From Komagataeibacter sucrofermentans DSM 15973 (lineage in GTDB: Bacteria > Pseudomonadota > Alphaproteobacteria > Acetobacterales > Acetobacteraceae): DNA of 64,000 bases. Below, piece by piece: positions 43,407 through 52,288 of the stretch. The DNA lies in the NCBI RefSeq assembly GCF_040581405.1, contig NZ_CP137157.1, forward strand, positions 624,001 through 688,000, in the 5' to 3' direction. A program made the translations under genes and the position numbers. The notes under the pieces were generated by a model that was given only the letters and a program-made list of their open reading frames with translations, made no database searches and had not been told where the DNA came from. Every line of letters starts with the position of its first letter. Position 1 is the first letter of the stretch.

Positions 43407-44087
43407 ATGAAGCATGCAACGGCCCGCCCGGCGCGGCGCGCGATGATGAGGCGCATGCGGCTGCCGGGCCGGGTGGCGCTCGTGGCGGCGGCGCTGTCCG
43501 CCACGGGGCTGTGCGCCGCGCGCGCGCAGGATGGCGCGAGTGTGCATCCGCCGCTTACCCCCACCCGCGACGTGCAGGTGGACTATAACGTGCAGCCCGA
43601 TGGCGTGCCCGAGCCCAAGCCCATCCGCACATGGTTCGCCTATAATGGCGGGCTGATGCGAATCGACAGCCCGCAGGGCATGGGCGAGACGATTCTCAAC
43701 CGCATGAGCCGCCAGGTCACCATCATCATCAACCCGCAGAAGGTGTACAGCCAGCTCGATGCCCGCTATGGCATCCGCAACCCCTTCCTGCTTGACCTGT
43801 CCATGACGTTTGCGCGCAAGGGCACGTCGAGCGTTGCAGGTGTGGCCTGCACGCAGTGGGATGTCACGACCGACCAGGGCAACGCCACCGCCTGCGTGAC
43901 CGATGATGGCGTGGTGCTGCAGGAGATCGGGGTGGATGGCGACGGGCTGAAAGGCCGGCTTGAGGCGACGAAAGTGGTCTACGGCCCCATACCCGACAGC
44001 ATGTTCCAGCCGCCCGAGGGCTACCGCAAGGTCGAGCCGCCACCGCCGCCCGGCACGCCTGCGGCCAAGGACAACAAGGGCGGCTGA
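43407..44087 (+). CDS. Secreted protein of unknown function, tandem paralogue A
   Basis: About 226 aa, with a long Arg-rich n-region and signal peptide (GRVALVAAALSATGLCAARAQ). The mature domain begins DVQVDYNVQPDG and contains TWFAYNGGLMRIDSPQGMG, VTIIINPQKVYSQLD, VAGVACTQWDVTTDQGNATACVTDDGVVLQE and ends in a Pro-rich tail (VEPPPPPGTPAAKDNKGG). It resembles DUF4412-like periplasmic proteins in layout, and the downstream gene encodes a related domain. An AAAGGGA Shine-Dalgarno lies seven bases before the ATG. Function unknown. Confidence 0.78.
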   Translation: MKHATARPARRAMMRRMRLPGRVALVAAALSATGLCAARAQDGASVHPPLTPTRDVQVDYNVQPDGVPEPKPIRTWFAYNGGLMRIDSPQGMGETILNRMSRQVTIIINPQKVYSQLDARYGIRNPFLLDLSMTFARKGTSSVAGVACTQWDVTTDQGNATACVTDDGVVLQEIGVDGDGLKGRLEATKVVYGPIPDSMFQPPEGYRKVEPPPPPGTPAAKDNKGG

Positions 44088-44120
44088 CCGCCAGCCCGTT
44101 TTTTTCAAGGATTGCATGAC

Positions 44121-44717
44121 GTGACACGGATTACCCCAGCCCTGGGCCGGGCCTGCCTGCTGGCCTGCCTGCTGGCGGCTGGCGCAGGCAGCGCGCGGGC
44201 CGCCGATGAGGCTTCATCCCCCTATGTCACCCCGCAGGCCGATGTGGACGTGACCTACACCATCTACCCCCCGCACGACACGAGCCAGACCATGAGCCAG
44301 CGCATGCGGTGGTCGGCCAGCCGCATGATGCAGCGCGTCGATCCCGCCAATGCCACCACCTACATGATTACCGATTACCGCGCGGGCACGCTGACGGTGG
44401 TGAACGCCGACCAGAAGATCAAGACCATCATTCCCGCCCCCGGGGCTGCCAATGTGCAGATGGGCCAGCGCGCGCAGGGCAGCTGGCTGCGCACCGGCGT
44501 CTCAAAAGTGGCGGGCCTGCCCTGCGCCCTGTGGCAGACGCAGGACACCGACCAGCGCTCCAGCGAGATCTGCTACACCGATGATGGCGTGATGCTTGAG
44601 GTTATCCGCGATGGCAAGGTCATGGTCGAGGCGACATCGGTCAACCATGCCACGCAGGATGCGAGCGTGTTCGAGACCCCGCCGGGGCTGAAGGAACTGC
44701 GCGCGGCCCATCCGTAA
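44121..44717 (+). CDS. Secreted protein of unknown function, tandem paralogue B
   Basis: About 198 aa with a signal peptide (ALGRACLLACLLAAGAGSARAA). It shares with the preceding protein the order of motifs: ADVDVTYTIYPPHD at the mature N-terminus, RWSASRMMQRVD, KIKTIIPAP, then VAGLPCALWQTQDTDQRSSEICYTDDGVMLEV with the two Cys in equivalent places. GTG at 44121 is chosen because AAGG lies ten bases upstream; no in-frame ATG is available. 33 bp separate the two genes, so they are probably co-transcribed. Function unknown. Confidence 0.74.
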   Translation: MTRITPALGRACLLACLLAAGAGSARAADEASSPYVTPQADVDVTYTIYPPHDTSQTMSQRMRWSASRMMQRVDPANATTYMITDYRAGTLTVVNADQKIKTIIPAPGAANVQMGQRAQGSWLRTGVSKVAGLPCALWQTQDTDQRSSEICYTDDGVMLEVIRDGKVMVEATSVNHATQDASVFETPPGLKELRAAHP

Positions 44718-44842
44718 CGCTCCGGTCCGCTTTATGGCATGAAAAGGGCACCCCCTGCCCGTAAATCGCCATGTCCATCTGGTCTAGACGGTTCTGGCGG
44801 GGCTGTGTGCCCCACCGGAACAGGACAATCAGGAAACAGGTC

Positions 44843-45151
44843 ATGAAGAACATGGGGCGTATTGCAGCGGGGCTGACCCTTCTTGCCGCAATGGCAGTGG
44901 CGGCGCCGCAGGCCCAGGCCCATGGGCGTGGCGCGGGCGATGCGTTTGCAGGCGGGCTGGTGGGTGGCCTGGTGGGCGGTATCGTTGGCGGTGCCATGGT
45001 TGATGCCTTTGGCCCGCCGCCGCCCCCTCCGCCGCCGGTCTATTACCGCCCGCCGCCGCCGCCCCCACCGGTGGCCTATTATGCGCCGCCGCCTCCGCCC
45101 CCGCCGGGCGCGTTCTATGGCCCGTATGGCCCGCCGCGCCCGTATTACTGA
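44843..45151 (+). CDS. Glycine-zipper, proline-rich exported protein
   Basis: 102 aa. Signal peptide (RIAAGLTLLAAMAVAAPQAQA), a short Gly-zipper segment (FAGGLVGGLVGGIVGGAMVDAFG) likely to insert into a membrane, and a C-terminal half made of Pro runs separated by Tyr-rich units (VYYRP, VAYYAP, GAFYGPYGPPRPYY). Such proteins are seen in acetic acid bacteria as outer-membrane or envelope structural candidates; the function is unknown. AGGAAACAGG precedes the ATG. Its last 7 bases overlap the 3' end of the convergent peroxiredoxin gene. Confidence 0.75.
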   Translation: MKNMGRIAAGLTLLAAMAVAAPQAQAHGRGAGDAFAGGLVGGLVGGIVGGAMVDAFGPPPPPPPPVYYRPPPPPPPVAYYAPPPPPPPGAFYGPYGPPRPYY

Positions 45152-45654
45152 CCTTTGGCGCCAGCCTGTAGTGTGAGGGCTGTAATGGCCTTGCGCACGG
45201 CAGCCACATGGTTCGTGACCTTGACCTTGCGCCATGCATGCACGAGGTGGCCGGTTGCATCGACAAGGAAGGTCGCGCGTTCGATGCCCATGTATTTGCG
45301 GCCATACATCGATTTTTCCACCCACACGCCATAGGCCTCGGTCACGCTTCCATCCGTGTCGGAGGCAAGCGGAAAGGTGAGGGCATGGTCGGCTGCGAAT
45401 TTCTCGATGGCGGCCATGCCATCGCGCGAGACGCCGATCACGCTCACGCCATCTTTCTGCAGGTCGGCCAGGGCGGCCTCGAATTCACAGGCCTCCTTCG
45501 TGCAGCCCGAGGTATTGGCCTTGGGGTAGAAATACAGCACGAAGGGATGGCCCTTCTCGTCCTTCAGGCTGACCGTGCGGCCGCCGCTTGCGGGCATGTC
45601 AAAATCGGGGACGGCGCTACCGGGTTCGGGAAAGGGGATGGAAGCCTTGCTCAT
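45145..45654 (-). CDS. bcp: Thioredoxin-dependent peroxiredoxin (BCP/PrxQ type)
   Basis: 169 aa cytosolic thiol peroxidase. Peroxidatic Cys51 and resolving Cys56 in YFYPKANTSGCTKEACEFEAAL, the pair spaced by four residues as in BCP/PrxQ. Flanking VIGVSRDG, FPLASDTDGSVTEAYGVW and RATFLVDATGHLVHAWRKVKVTNHV fit the family. The frame extends upstream to 45687, but the MSKASIP start fits better. Confidence 0.95.
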   Translation of the reverse strand: MSKASIPFPEPGSAVPDFDMPASGGRTVSLKDEKGHPFVLYFYPKANTSGCTKEACEFEAALADLQKDGVSVIGVSRDGMAAIEKFAADHALTFPLASDTDGSVTEAYGVWVEKSMYGRKYMGIERATFLVDATGHLVHAWRKVKVTNHVAAVRKAITALTLQAGAKGQ

Positions 45655-45738
45655 GACCTGCCTTGCTGCTCTGGGTGCGGGAGCCACGTCACGCGCTGGC
45701 CCCCGGCGGGGTTGAAACGGGGGCGATCATGCAACGCT

Positions 45739-48700
45739 TCAGGCGGCGGGGAAACCACCGTCATGCCCATCATGCGCGCCATCGGGCGCATCCGTGAGCG
45801 GAATCAGCCGATCGAACACGCCTGTGACATCATTGGCCATGCGGTCCATGCGGCGCAGCAGCCCCGCCGCATCGGCGGCCCCGACCTCGCCCGTCAGGAT
45901 CTCAAGGCTTGCGGGCGCAATGGTGTCGGGCACGTCATGGCCACAGATGATGCGGATCAGCCCCTGCAACGCCCGCCAGAACAGATCGGCCCGGCGCAGC
46001 AGGCGAGCATCGGCCATGCTGATCTCGCCCAGCCGCGCCAGCCGCAGCAGCGCCGTGCGGGTGGACTGGCTGCGGCATGCGGGCGAGCGCGCCACGAGCT
46101 GCAGCCCTTGGGCCACGAATTCCACATCCATCAGCCCGCCCCGGCGGCGCTTTATGTCCCACGGGCTGGAGGCGGGGCGTTCGCGCGCCAGGCGTTCGCG
46201 CATGTGGCGCACGTCATGGAGCACCCGTGCGCGGGCCTGCGCCGTGTCGGGCGCGTGGTCAAGCGCGGTGGCAATGGCGGCATTCAGCGGGCCTGCAAGC
46301 CCGGGCGGCCCGGCCACCACCCGCGCGCGGGTCAGCGCCATGCGCTCCCATGTCCAGGCGGATTCGGCATGGTAGCGGCGGAAGGCGGAGAGCGAGACCG
46401 CCACGGGCCCCTTCGAACCCGAGGGGCGCAGCCGCATGTCCACCTCATAGAGCGGGCCTTCGCGCCCCGGCGCGGTCAGCGCCGCGACAAAGGCATGCGC
46501 CAGCCGCACGTAATAGGTTCCGGCGGAAAGGGGGCGGGCACGCGGGCCATCGCTGGCGCTGACCACGCTCTCGCCCGCCTCCTCGGGGTGGTCGAACACC
46601 ACCATCAGGTCCAGGTCCGAGCCGGGCATCATCTCGCGCGAGCCGACCTTGCCCAACGCCACCACCGCCACCGCGCCGCCGGGCACGATGCCGTGGCGCT
46701 GGCGGTGCTCGGCGCTGACCAGGCGCAGCAGGCCGCGCATGACCGTCTCGGCCATGGCGGTGCGGGCGCGGGCGGCGCGGTCTTCGCTCATGCGGTGCTC
46801 AAGGCGGGCGACCGACAGGCGGAACTCCTCGCCACAGACCAGCCCGCGCAGCACCGGCAGCACCTGCTCGGCCGACTGCGCCGCCGCCACCTGCCGCCGC
46901 GCCAGGGCTGTCACCGTGCTGACCGCGCCGGGGCCGCCATCCATGTCAAGCAGGCCATCGAGCGCGGAGGGGGTCTCGGCCAGGTGGTCCGCCAGGAAGG
47001 GCGCGCAGTCCAGCACGGTCACGATGCGGTGGATCAGGGCGGGATTGCGCTCGAGCAGCGACAGGAACTGCACCCCCGCCCACTGCCGCTCGAGCAGCGC
47101 ATCGAAGCGGCGCAGCACGGCCAGCGGCTGCTGGCGGCGGCCCATCTCGGCCAGCAGGCCGGGCAGCAGGCGGCGCAGCAGCTTGCGGGCGCGGTCCGAG
47201 CGCAGGGCGCGCAGGCGGTTGCCTTCCCACCGGTTGAGAATGGCCAGCGCGTCGTTGATGTCAGCCGCGGGAAAGCCGTGCGCGCGCAGGCGGTCGGCGG
47301 CATCGGCATCCTCGGGGGCGATGGTGATGTCCTCGCGGCCGCTTTCGGCAAACTGCTGGTCAAAGATGCGCCGCGAACGCTGCATGACCGCAAGCAGGCT
47401 GCTGGGCAGTTCATCGGGCGGGCCCATGTTCATGAAGGTGGCGAAGCGCGCGAATCCGTCCTCCGTGTCGGGCAGGCTGTGGGTCTGGTGGTCGAGGCGC
47501 ATCTGCAGCCGGTGCTCGGCCTGCCGCAATATGCGGTAATTGCGGGCCAGTATTGCGGATTGTTCACGCGCCAGCAGGCCTGCCCGGCGCAGCCTGCGCA
47601 GCGCGCCCAGCGTGGTGGGGTCGCGCAGTTCCGGCCTTCTGCCACCCCATACAAGCTGCAGGGCCTGAGCTACGAATTCCACCTCGCGGATGCCGCCCTG
47701 CCCGAGCTTGACATTCTGGCCCAGCAGCCAGCGCAAGGCAGTGTCGGGGTTGCTGATATCTTCCGCGCGCAGGCTGTCCAGATTGGCGTGCCCTGCGTTA
47801 CGGTGGCGGTCGATGCGGGCTTTCATGTCATGCAGATCATCAATTACCGCGAAATCCAGATGGCGGCGCCAGATGAACGGATGAATGGTTTTGAGGAAAC
47901 GGCGCCCCGCCGTGATGTCGCCCGCCACGGGCCGCGCCTTGGTCATGGCCGCGCGTTCCCATGTGCGGCCCATGCTCTCGTAATACTGTATGGCGGCGGG
48001 AAACGACACGGCGGCGGGGGTCGCGCTCGGATCGGGTCGCAGCCGCAGGTCCATGCGGAAAACGTAACCATTTGCATCACGCGCTTCCATAAGCGTGACA
48101 AGATCGCTAGTCATGCGCACAAAGGTATGTCGCAGTTCCCCATTGCCGGGGTGGCGGTCCGGGTCATACAGAATGATCAGGTCTATGTCCGAGGAGTAGT
48201 TCAGTTCCCGCGCGCCCAGCTTCCCCATCGCCAGAACCACGAAGCCGCTGCCCCGGCACGGGGTTTCGGGGTAACGCAGGCGCAGGCGTCCGGTCTCGTG
48301 CGCGTGGAGCAGCAGATGCCTGAGTGCCGTGTTCAGCGCGTTCTCGGCCAGTTCGCTCAGCGCCAGGGTCACCTGCTCCAGCGACCATGCGCCCCCGATA
48401 TCGGCCAGCGCTATGGCCAGCGCCGCCTGACGCTTGGCCTCGCGCAGTTCGGCCATGATCTCGGCGCGGGGCGTTGCGGGCGGCACGGTATCGAGTGCGG
48501 TAAGGATGCGCCGCACGCAGGTTTCCGCGCCTTCATGCACAAGGGTGGCGAAGGCTTCCGTATCACGCAGTGCCAGGTCGGACAGGTAGGGGCTGTTGCC
48601 CCCCAGCGCATCAAGCATGGGCATGATGCCCGGCGTGGCCGCCAGGTCGGGCAGGCCTGCGCGCGCGCACGCATCGGACAGGTTCTCGCGCAGGATGCGG

Positions 48701-48786
48701 GCGGCACGTGGGTCGGCGGGTCGGGGCCATGTGCATCCCTGCCACGAGGCATGTGGCGCGGGCAGGGGCGGGGTTGGCTGATCCAT
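45739..48786 (-). CDS. glnE: Bifunctional glutamine synthetase adenylyltransferase/adenylyl-removing enzyme
   Basis: 1015 aa. It adds and removes AMP on glutamine synthetase according to nitrogen status, under PII control. Two nucleotidyltransferase domains: GSGFVVLAMGKLGARELNYSSDIDLIILYD in the N-terminal half (deadenylylase) and VAVVALGKVGSREMMPGSDLDLMVVFD in the C-terminal half (adenylylase), each with the GS/D-x-D metal motif and a following RLRPSG/RLRPDPS block, plus a linker rich in helices. GlnE is usually about 950-1000 aa. Divergent from the AsmA-like gene with 65 bp between starts. Confidence 0.95.
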   Translation of the reverse strand: MDQPTPPLPAPHASWQGCTWPRPADPRAARILRENLSDACARAGLPDLAATPGIMPMLDALGGNSPYLSDLALRDTEAFATLVHEGAETCVRRILTALDTVPPATPRAEIMAELREAKRQAALAIALADIGGAWSLEQVTLALSELAENALNTALRHLLLHAHETGRLRLRYPETPCRGSGFVVLAMGKLGARELNYSSDIDLIILYDPDRHPGNGELRHTFVRMTSDLVTLMEARDANGYVFRMDLRLRPDPSATPAAVSFPAAIQYYESMGRTWERAAMTKARPVAGDITAGRRFLKTIHPFIWRRHLDFAVIDDLHDMKARIDRHRNAGHANLDSLRAEDISNPDTALRWLLGQNVKLGQGGIREVEFVAQALQLVWGGRRPELRDPTTLGALRRLRRAGLLAREQSAILARNYRILRQAEHRLQMRLDHQTHSLPDTEDGFARFATFMNMGPPDELPSSLLAVMQRSRRIFDQQFAESGREDITIAPEDADAADRLRAHGFPAADINDALAILNRWEGNRLRALRSDRARKLLRRLLPGLLAEMGRRQQPLAVLRRFDALLERQWAGVQFLSLLERNPALIHRIVTVLDCAPFLADHLAETPSALDGLLDMDGGPGAVSTVTALARRQVAAAQSAEQVLPVLRGLVCGEEFRLSVARLEHRMSEDRAARARTAMAETVMRGLLRLVSAEHRQRHGIVPGGAVAVVALGKVGSREMMPGSDLDLMVVFDHPEEAGESVVSASDGPRARPLSAGTYYVRLAHAFVAALTAPGREGPLYEVDMRLRPSGSKGPVAVSLSAFRRYHAESAWTWERMALTRARVVAGPPGLAGPLNAAIATALDHAPDTAQARARVLHDVRHMRERLARERPASSPWDIKRRRGGLMDVEFVAQGLQLVARSPACRSQSTRTALLRLARLGEISMADARLLRRADLFWRALQGLIRIICGHDVPDTIAPASLEILTGEVGAADAAGLLRRMDRMANDVTGVFDRLIPLTDAPDGAHDGHDGGFPAA

Positions 48787-48851
48787 GGAGAAATGTCCGG
48801 CAAGAGACTGGGAATGAACGCTTATTGGCGCGGGAGCGTAGCGTGGACGGC

Positions 48852-51800
48852 ATGACGCAGGCAGGTCAAGCCTCGCCGCCGCCCGGTGGCACGCCGCAAC
48901 GCCCGAGCCGCGTGCGCCGCGCGGTACTGGCCGCGGGCCGCGTGGTGGTGTGGCTGGTGCTGCTGTGCATTACGCTGCCTGCGGTGCTGCTGCTGGTGCT
49001 GACCCTACGCCTTTCGGCAGGGCCGCTTGAGGTCACGCCGGTGGTGCGCCTGTTCATGCCGCTGCCCGTGGCCCATGGGCGCAGGCATGCGGATATTATT
49101 GGCAGCCTGTCGGCGGCGCATGTGCGGCTGGGCTGGAATGCGATGCATGAGGGGCTGCGCGCGCCGTTCGTGATCTGGGTGGAGGATGTGCGCATCGCGC
49201 GGCGCGATGGCGCCGTGGCCGATACGCTGCGCCGGGGGCGCATTACGCTCGATAGCCCGGCGCTGGCGCATGGCGTTGTCCGTATTCTTGAACTGTCGGT
49301 CTCGCACGGGCGGTTGCAGCTTGCGCGTAGCCGCGAGGGCAAGATCGGCCTCGACCTGGGGCCGGATACTCCCTACCCGCCGCATGAGAAGGAAGAACCC
49401 TCGCCGCTGGACATGAGCGCGCTGCGCAGGGCCATGGTGTCGGACACGCATGTGCAGTTCACCGATCGCATGACCGGGCGCAACTGGCGGCTGGGCGAGG
49501 CGGATGCCCGGCTGAAGGTGGTGAACGATACCGGGCAGAAAGGGGTGGAAGGCGATATCCGCCTCGGGCTGGAAGGCAATGGCGAGCGGCTGGTGCTGCA
49601 CGGCCAAGGCATCCATGCCGGCCCCCGCCATGTTGACTGGACCCTAGTGCTCGACCCCATCAGCCCGGCGGCCTTTGCGCCGGGGCAGAAGCAGGTCGCC
49701 CCGCTTGACCTGCCGGTGGGCGGGCGGTTGCAGGTTGCTTTCCGTGATGGGGGGCAGGATCAGGGCTTCCTCATGCCGCGTGATTTCACGCTGCACCTCG
49801 ATGCGGGCAACGGGCAGGTCACCACGCGCAAGGCCGGGCAGTTTTTGGTGGGCGAGGGGGTGGCCGACCTTGTCGGTTCACTGGGGCCGGGACCGGCCAA
49901 CGCGCCGTTTGATGGCCCGCTGAAGGTGGCGCTGCGCAACCTTGAACTGCATCTGCGCGCACCGGGCCATGCCGATGATGATGGCAGCGGCCCCACGCTG
50001 AACGCCACGGCCGCACTCAGCGCCGCATCACTGATGAAGCCTGCCAACGTCCAGCTTGACGTAGGCGCGCATGCGCGGGCGCTGGAGTTTGAAACGCTGG
50101 GTGCGTTCTGGCCGCCCGCCGCCATGAAGGGCGCGCGCCGGTGGGTGACCGAAAACATACCGCATGGCCATGTGCGGCAGTTGCAGGTCAATATGGGCCT
50201 GACCAGCCACAAGGGCTGGGGGGGGCTGGATCTCGCCTCGCTTGGCGGCACGATCGATGCCGACGCGATGGAACTGCACTGGCTCAGCCCCATTCCGCCG
50301 CTGCACGACATGGATGCCCACCTGACCTTTGATGGTCCCGACGAGATCATGATCCATTTCGGCCATGCGTACCAGCTTGTTGACCTTGCGGGGCGGCATG
50401 TCGATGCCACCGGCACCGGGCGGATCGAGGTCGGCCCCGGCTCCATGCGCATTACCGGCCTGAACGAGAAGGTGCAGGTAGGCGACATCAACGTGACCCT
50501 GCTGGGCAATGCGCGCGACGTGCTGGCGCTGCTGGCCGAGCCCCGGCTCAATGTACTCTCGCGCCACCCCATGTCGTTCACGCACCCGTCGGGGCGGGCC
50601 AATGTGTCGCTGCACATAGCCCTGCCGCTCGATGCGCATGTGCGCCTCGACCAGATCGACCTGCGCAGCCATACCGATCTTGCGCAGGTGCATCTGGGCA
50701 ATGTGGTGGTGGGGCGCCCGCTTGATAATGGCATCCTGGGCATCGACGCCACCACCAACGGCCTGCTGCTGCAGGGCACGGGCGTGCTGGCGGGCATTCC
50801 CTCGAGCGTGATCTACACCATGGACTTCCGCAGCGGGCCGATGGTCCATGCGGTGGAAAGCGCCAGCCTGCAGGGCCATGTCACGCCGGAGGGGGTGAAG
50901 CGGGCCGGATTTGAGATGGGCGAGCATTTCTCGGGCAGCGCCCTGCTTGATGTGGATTACGACCGCTACGTGGGCGGCAAGGCGCAGGTGAATATCGACC
51001 TCGATCTTGATCGCGCGGCGCTGGCCATACCCATCTGGTCCAAGAAGGTGGGGCAGGAGGCCAATGCCTCGGTCGAGCTTGACCTCGACCATGGGCAGAT
51101 TGCAGGCATCGAGAACATGCGCGCCGTAGGCCCCGACCTGCTGATTGATGGCCATGCCGAGACCGCAGGCGGGGTGACGCGCCGGCTGGTGCTGCGTGGC
51201 TTCCGTATCGGGCGCTCGATGGGCAATGCCTCGGTGCTGCTGCCGCAGCGCGAGAACGACCCCATTGGCGTGAACGTGGCGGCCAGGGTGCTTGACCTCT
51301 CGCCGCTGGTCTCGTTCCAGACCGCGCCCGACAGCACGGCGGCGACCAAGGTGGCCGCCCACCAGGGCGATAGCGGTGGCTACCACATGCCTGAAATGGC
51401 GACCGGACGGGTCAACGGCCCGCCGGGCCGCCGGTGGGATCTGAACGTGGATGCCCGCACCCTGTATTACGGCCCCACCGATACGCTGACCAACGTGCAT
51501 AGCCACCTTGAAACCAATGGCGTGCGCCTGACCCGTGGCGTGCTGACGGTGGAAGGCCCGGTGCCCGCGCAGGCGCACCTGACCCAGCAGGGCAATGTCC
51601 GCCTGCTTGACGTGCATGTGGCAAGCCTGGGCGACCTGCTGCACAACATGAAGGTGACTGACGAGATGCAGGGTGGCGTGACCGACATCACCGGCCAGTT
51701 CGATGACAGTTCGGCCACCGCCCCCTTCTCGGGCACGGTGCATATGGGGCCGTTCAAGCTGCGCAACGTGCCTGCCGTGGTCAGGCTGGCCAATAATGCC

Positions 51801-52187
51801 TCGATCTATGGCTGGCTGCGCGCGCCGCATGCGCCGGGCATGCAGATCGAGCAGCTGAACGCGCCGGTGAAGATGGATGAAGGCGACATCCATATCTCCG
51901 ACGGGCTGGTCAGCAATGCCTCCCTCGGGGCCACGGTGTCAGGCGAGGTGAACCTGGAGAAGAAGACCCTTAACCTTGATGGCACCATCATCCCCGCCTT
52001 TGCGGTCAATGCGGCACCCGGCCACCTGCCGGGCCTGCTGGGCTGGCTGTTCAGCCCGGAGAAGAACGGGGGCGTGCTCTCGGCCACCTATCAGGTGACC
52101 GGGCCGATGGGCAACCCGGCAGTGCATGTGAACCCCTATGCCATGCTGCTGCCCGGCTTCCTGCGCAACCTGATGCATGTGCATTGA
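48852..52187 (+). CDS. AsmA-like/DUF3971 large envelope protein (YhdP-type)
   Basis: 1111 aa. One N-terminal membrane helix (VVVWLVLLCITLPAVLLLVLTLRL) followed by a very long periplasmic beta-rich region. A DUF3971-like middle and a C-terminal AsmA-like domain (NVPAVVRLANNASIYGWLRAP, MDEGDIHISDGLVSNASLGATVSGEVNLEKKTLNLDGTIIPAF, LPGLLGWLFSPEKNGGVLSATYQVTGPMGNPAVHVNPYAML) match the YhdP/TamB-like bridge proteins thought to move phospholipids between the membranes. Upstream in-frame codons overlap glnE and are ignored. Confidence 0.9.
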   Translation: MTQAGQASPPPGGTPQRPSRVRRAVLAAGRVVVWLVLLCITLPAVLLLVLTLRLSAGPLEVTPVVRLFMPLPVAHGRRHADIIGSLSAAHVRLGWNAMHEGLRAPFVIWVEDVRIARRDGAVADTLRRGRITLDSPALAHGVVRILELSVSHGRLQLARSREGKIGLDLGPDTPYPPHEKEEPSPLDMSALRRAMVSDTHVQFTDRMTGRNWRLGEADARLKVVNDTGQKGVEGDIRLGLEGNGERLVLHGQGIHAGPRHVDWTLVLDPISPAAFAPGQKQVAPLDLPVGGRLQVAFRDGGQDQGFLMPRDFTLHLDAGNGQVTTRKAGQFLVGEGVADLVGSLGPGPANAPFDGPLKVALRNLELHLRAPGHADDDGSGPTLNATAALSAASLMKPANVQLDVGAHARALEFETLGAFWPPAAMKGARRWVTENIPHGHVRQLQVNMGLTSHKGWGGLDLASLGGTIDADAMELHWLSPIPPLHDMDAHLTFDGPDEIMIHFGHAYQLVDLAGRHVDATGTGRIEVGPGSMRITGLNEKVQVGDINVTLLGNARDVLALLAEPRLNVLSRHPMSFTHPSGRANVSLHIALPLDAHVRLDQIDLRSHTDLAQVHLGNVVVGRPLDNGILGIDATTNGLLLQGTGVLAGIPSSVIYTMDFRSGPMVHAVESASLQGHVTPEGVKRAGFEMGEHFSGSALLDVDYDRYVGGKAQVNIDLDLDRAALAIPIWSKKVGQEANASVELDLDHGQIAGIENMRAVGPDLLIDGHAETAGGVTRRLVLRGFRIGRSMGNASVLLPQRENDPIGVNVAARVLDLSPLVSFQTAPDSTAATKVAAHQGDSGGYHMPEMATGRVNGPPGRRWDLNVDARTLYYGPTDTLTNVHSHLETNGVRLTRGVLTVEGPVPAQAHLTQQGNVRLLDVHVASLGDLLHNMKVTDEMQGGVTDITGQFDDSSATAPFSGTVHMGPFKLRNVPAVVRLANNASIYGWLRAPHAPGMQIEQLNAPVKMDEGDIHISDGLVSNASLGATVSGEVNLEKKTLNLDGTIIPAFAVNAAPGHLPGLLGWLFSPEKNGGVLSATYQVTGPMGNPAVHVNPYAMLLPGFLRNLMHVH

Positions 52188-52197
52188 GAACATAAGG

Positions 52198-52279
52198 AAA
52201 AGTTTTTGGTGAAGCTTTTTTCAAAAAGCTTCAGAAGAAAGCCACCTTTTTGAAAAAAGGCGGCGCCCAAAAACTTTTA
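52198..52279. repeat. Intergenic three-armed palindrome, copy 6 (inverted orientation)
   Basis: Outer arms AAAAGTTTTTGG (52198-52209) and CCCAAAAACTTTT (52266-52278). Here the GAAGCTTTTTTCAAAAAGCTTC hairpin (52211-52232) comes first, then the AGAAGAAAG spacer and CCACCTTTTTGAAAAAAGGCGG (52243-52264): the reverse complement arrangement of copies 2 and 5. Between the convergent AsmA-like and MFS genes. Confidence 0.87.
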
Positions 52280-52288
52280 TCTTTGATT

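Noticed and set aside
45208-48855. 1215-codon open frame on the plus strand
   Set aside because: Very long, but antisense to glnE and bcp, whose own frames hold all the family motifs; its translation is Gln/His/Arg-rich without domains.
9405-52279. Palindromes as insertion sequences or CRISPR repeats
   Set aside because: There is no transposase frame inside or near any copy, the copies are not regularly spaced, and they lie kilobases apart.
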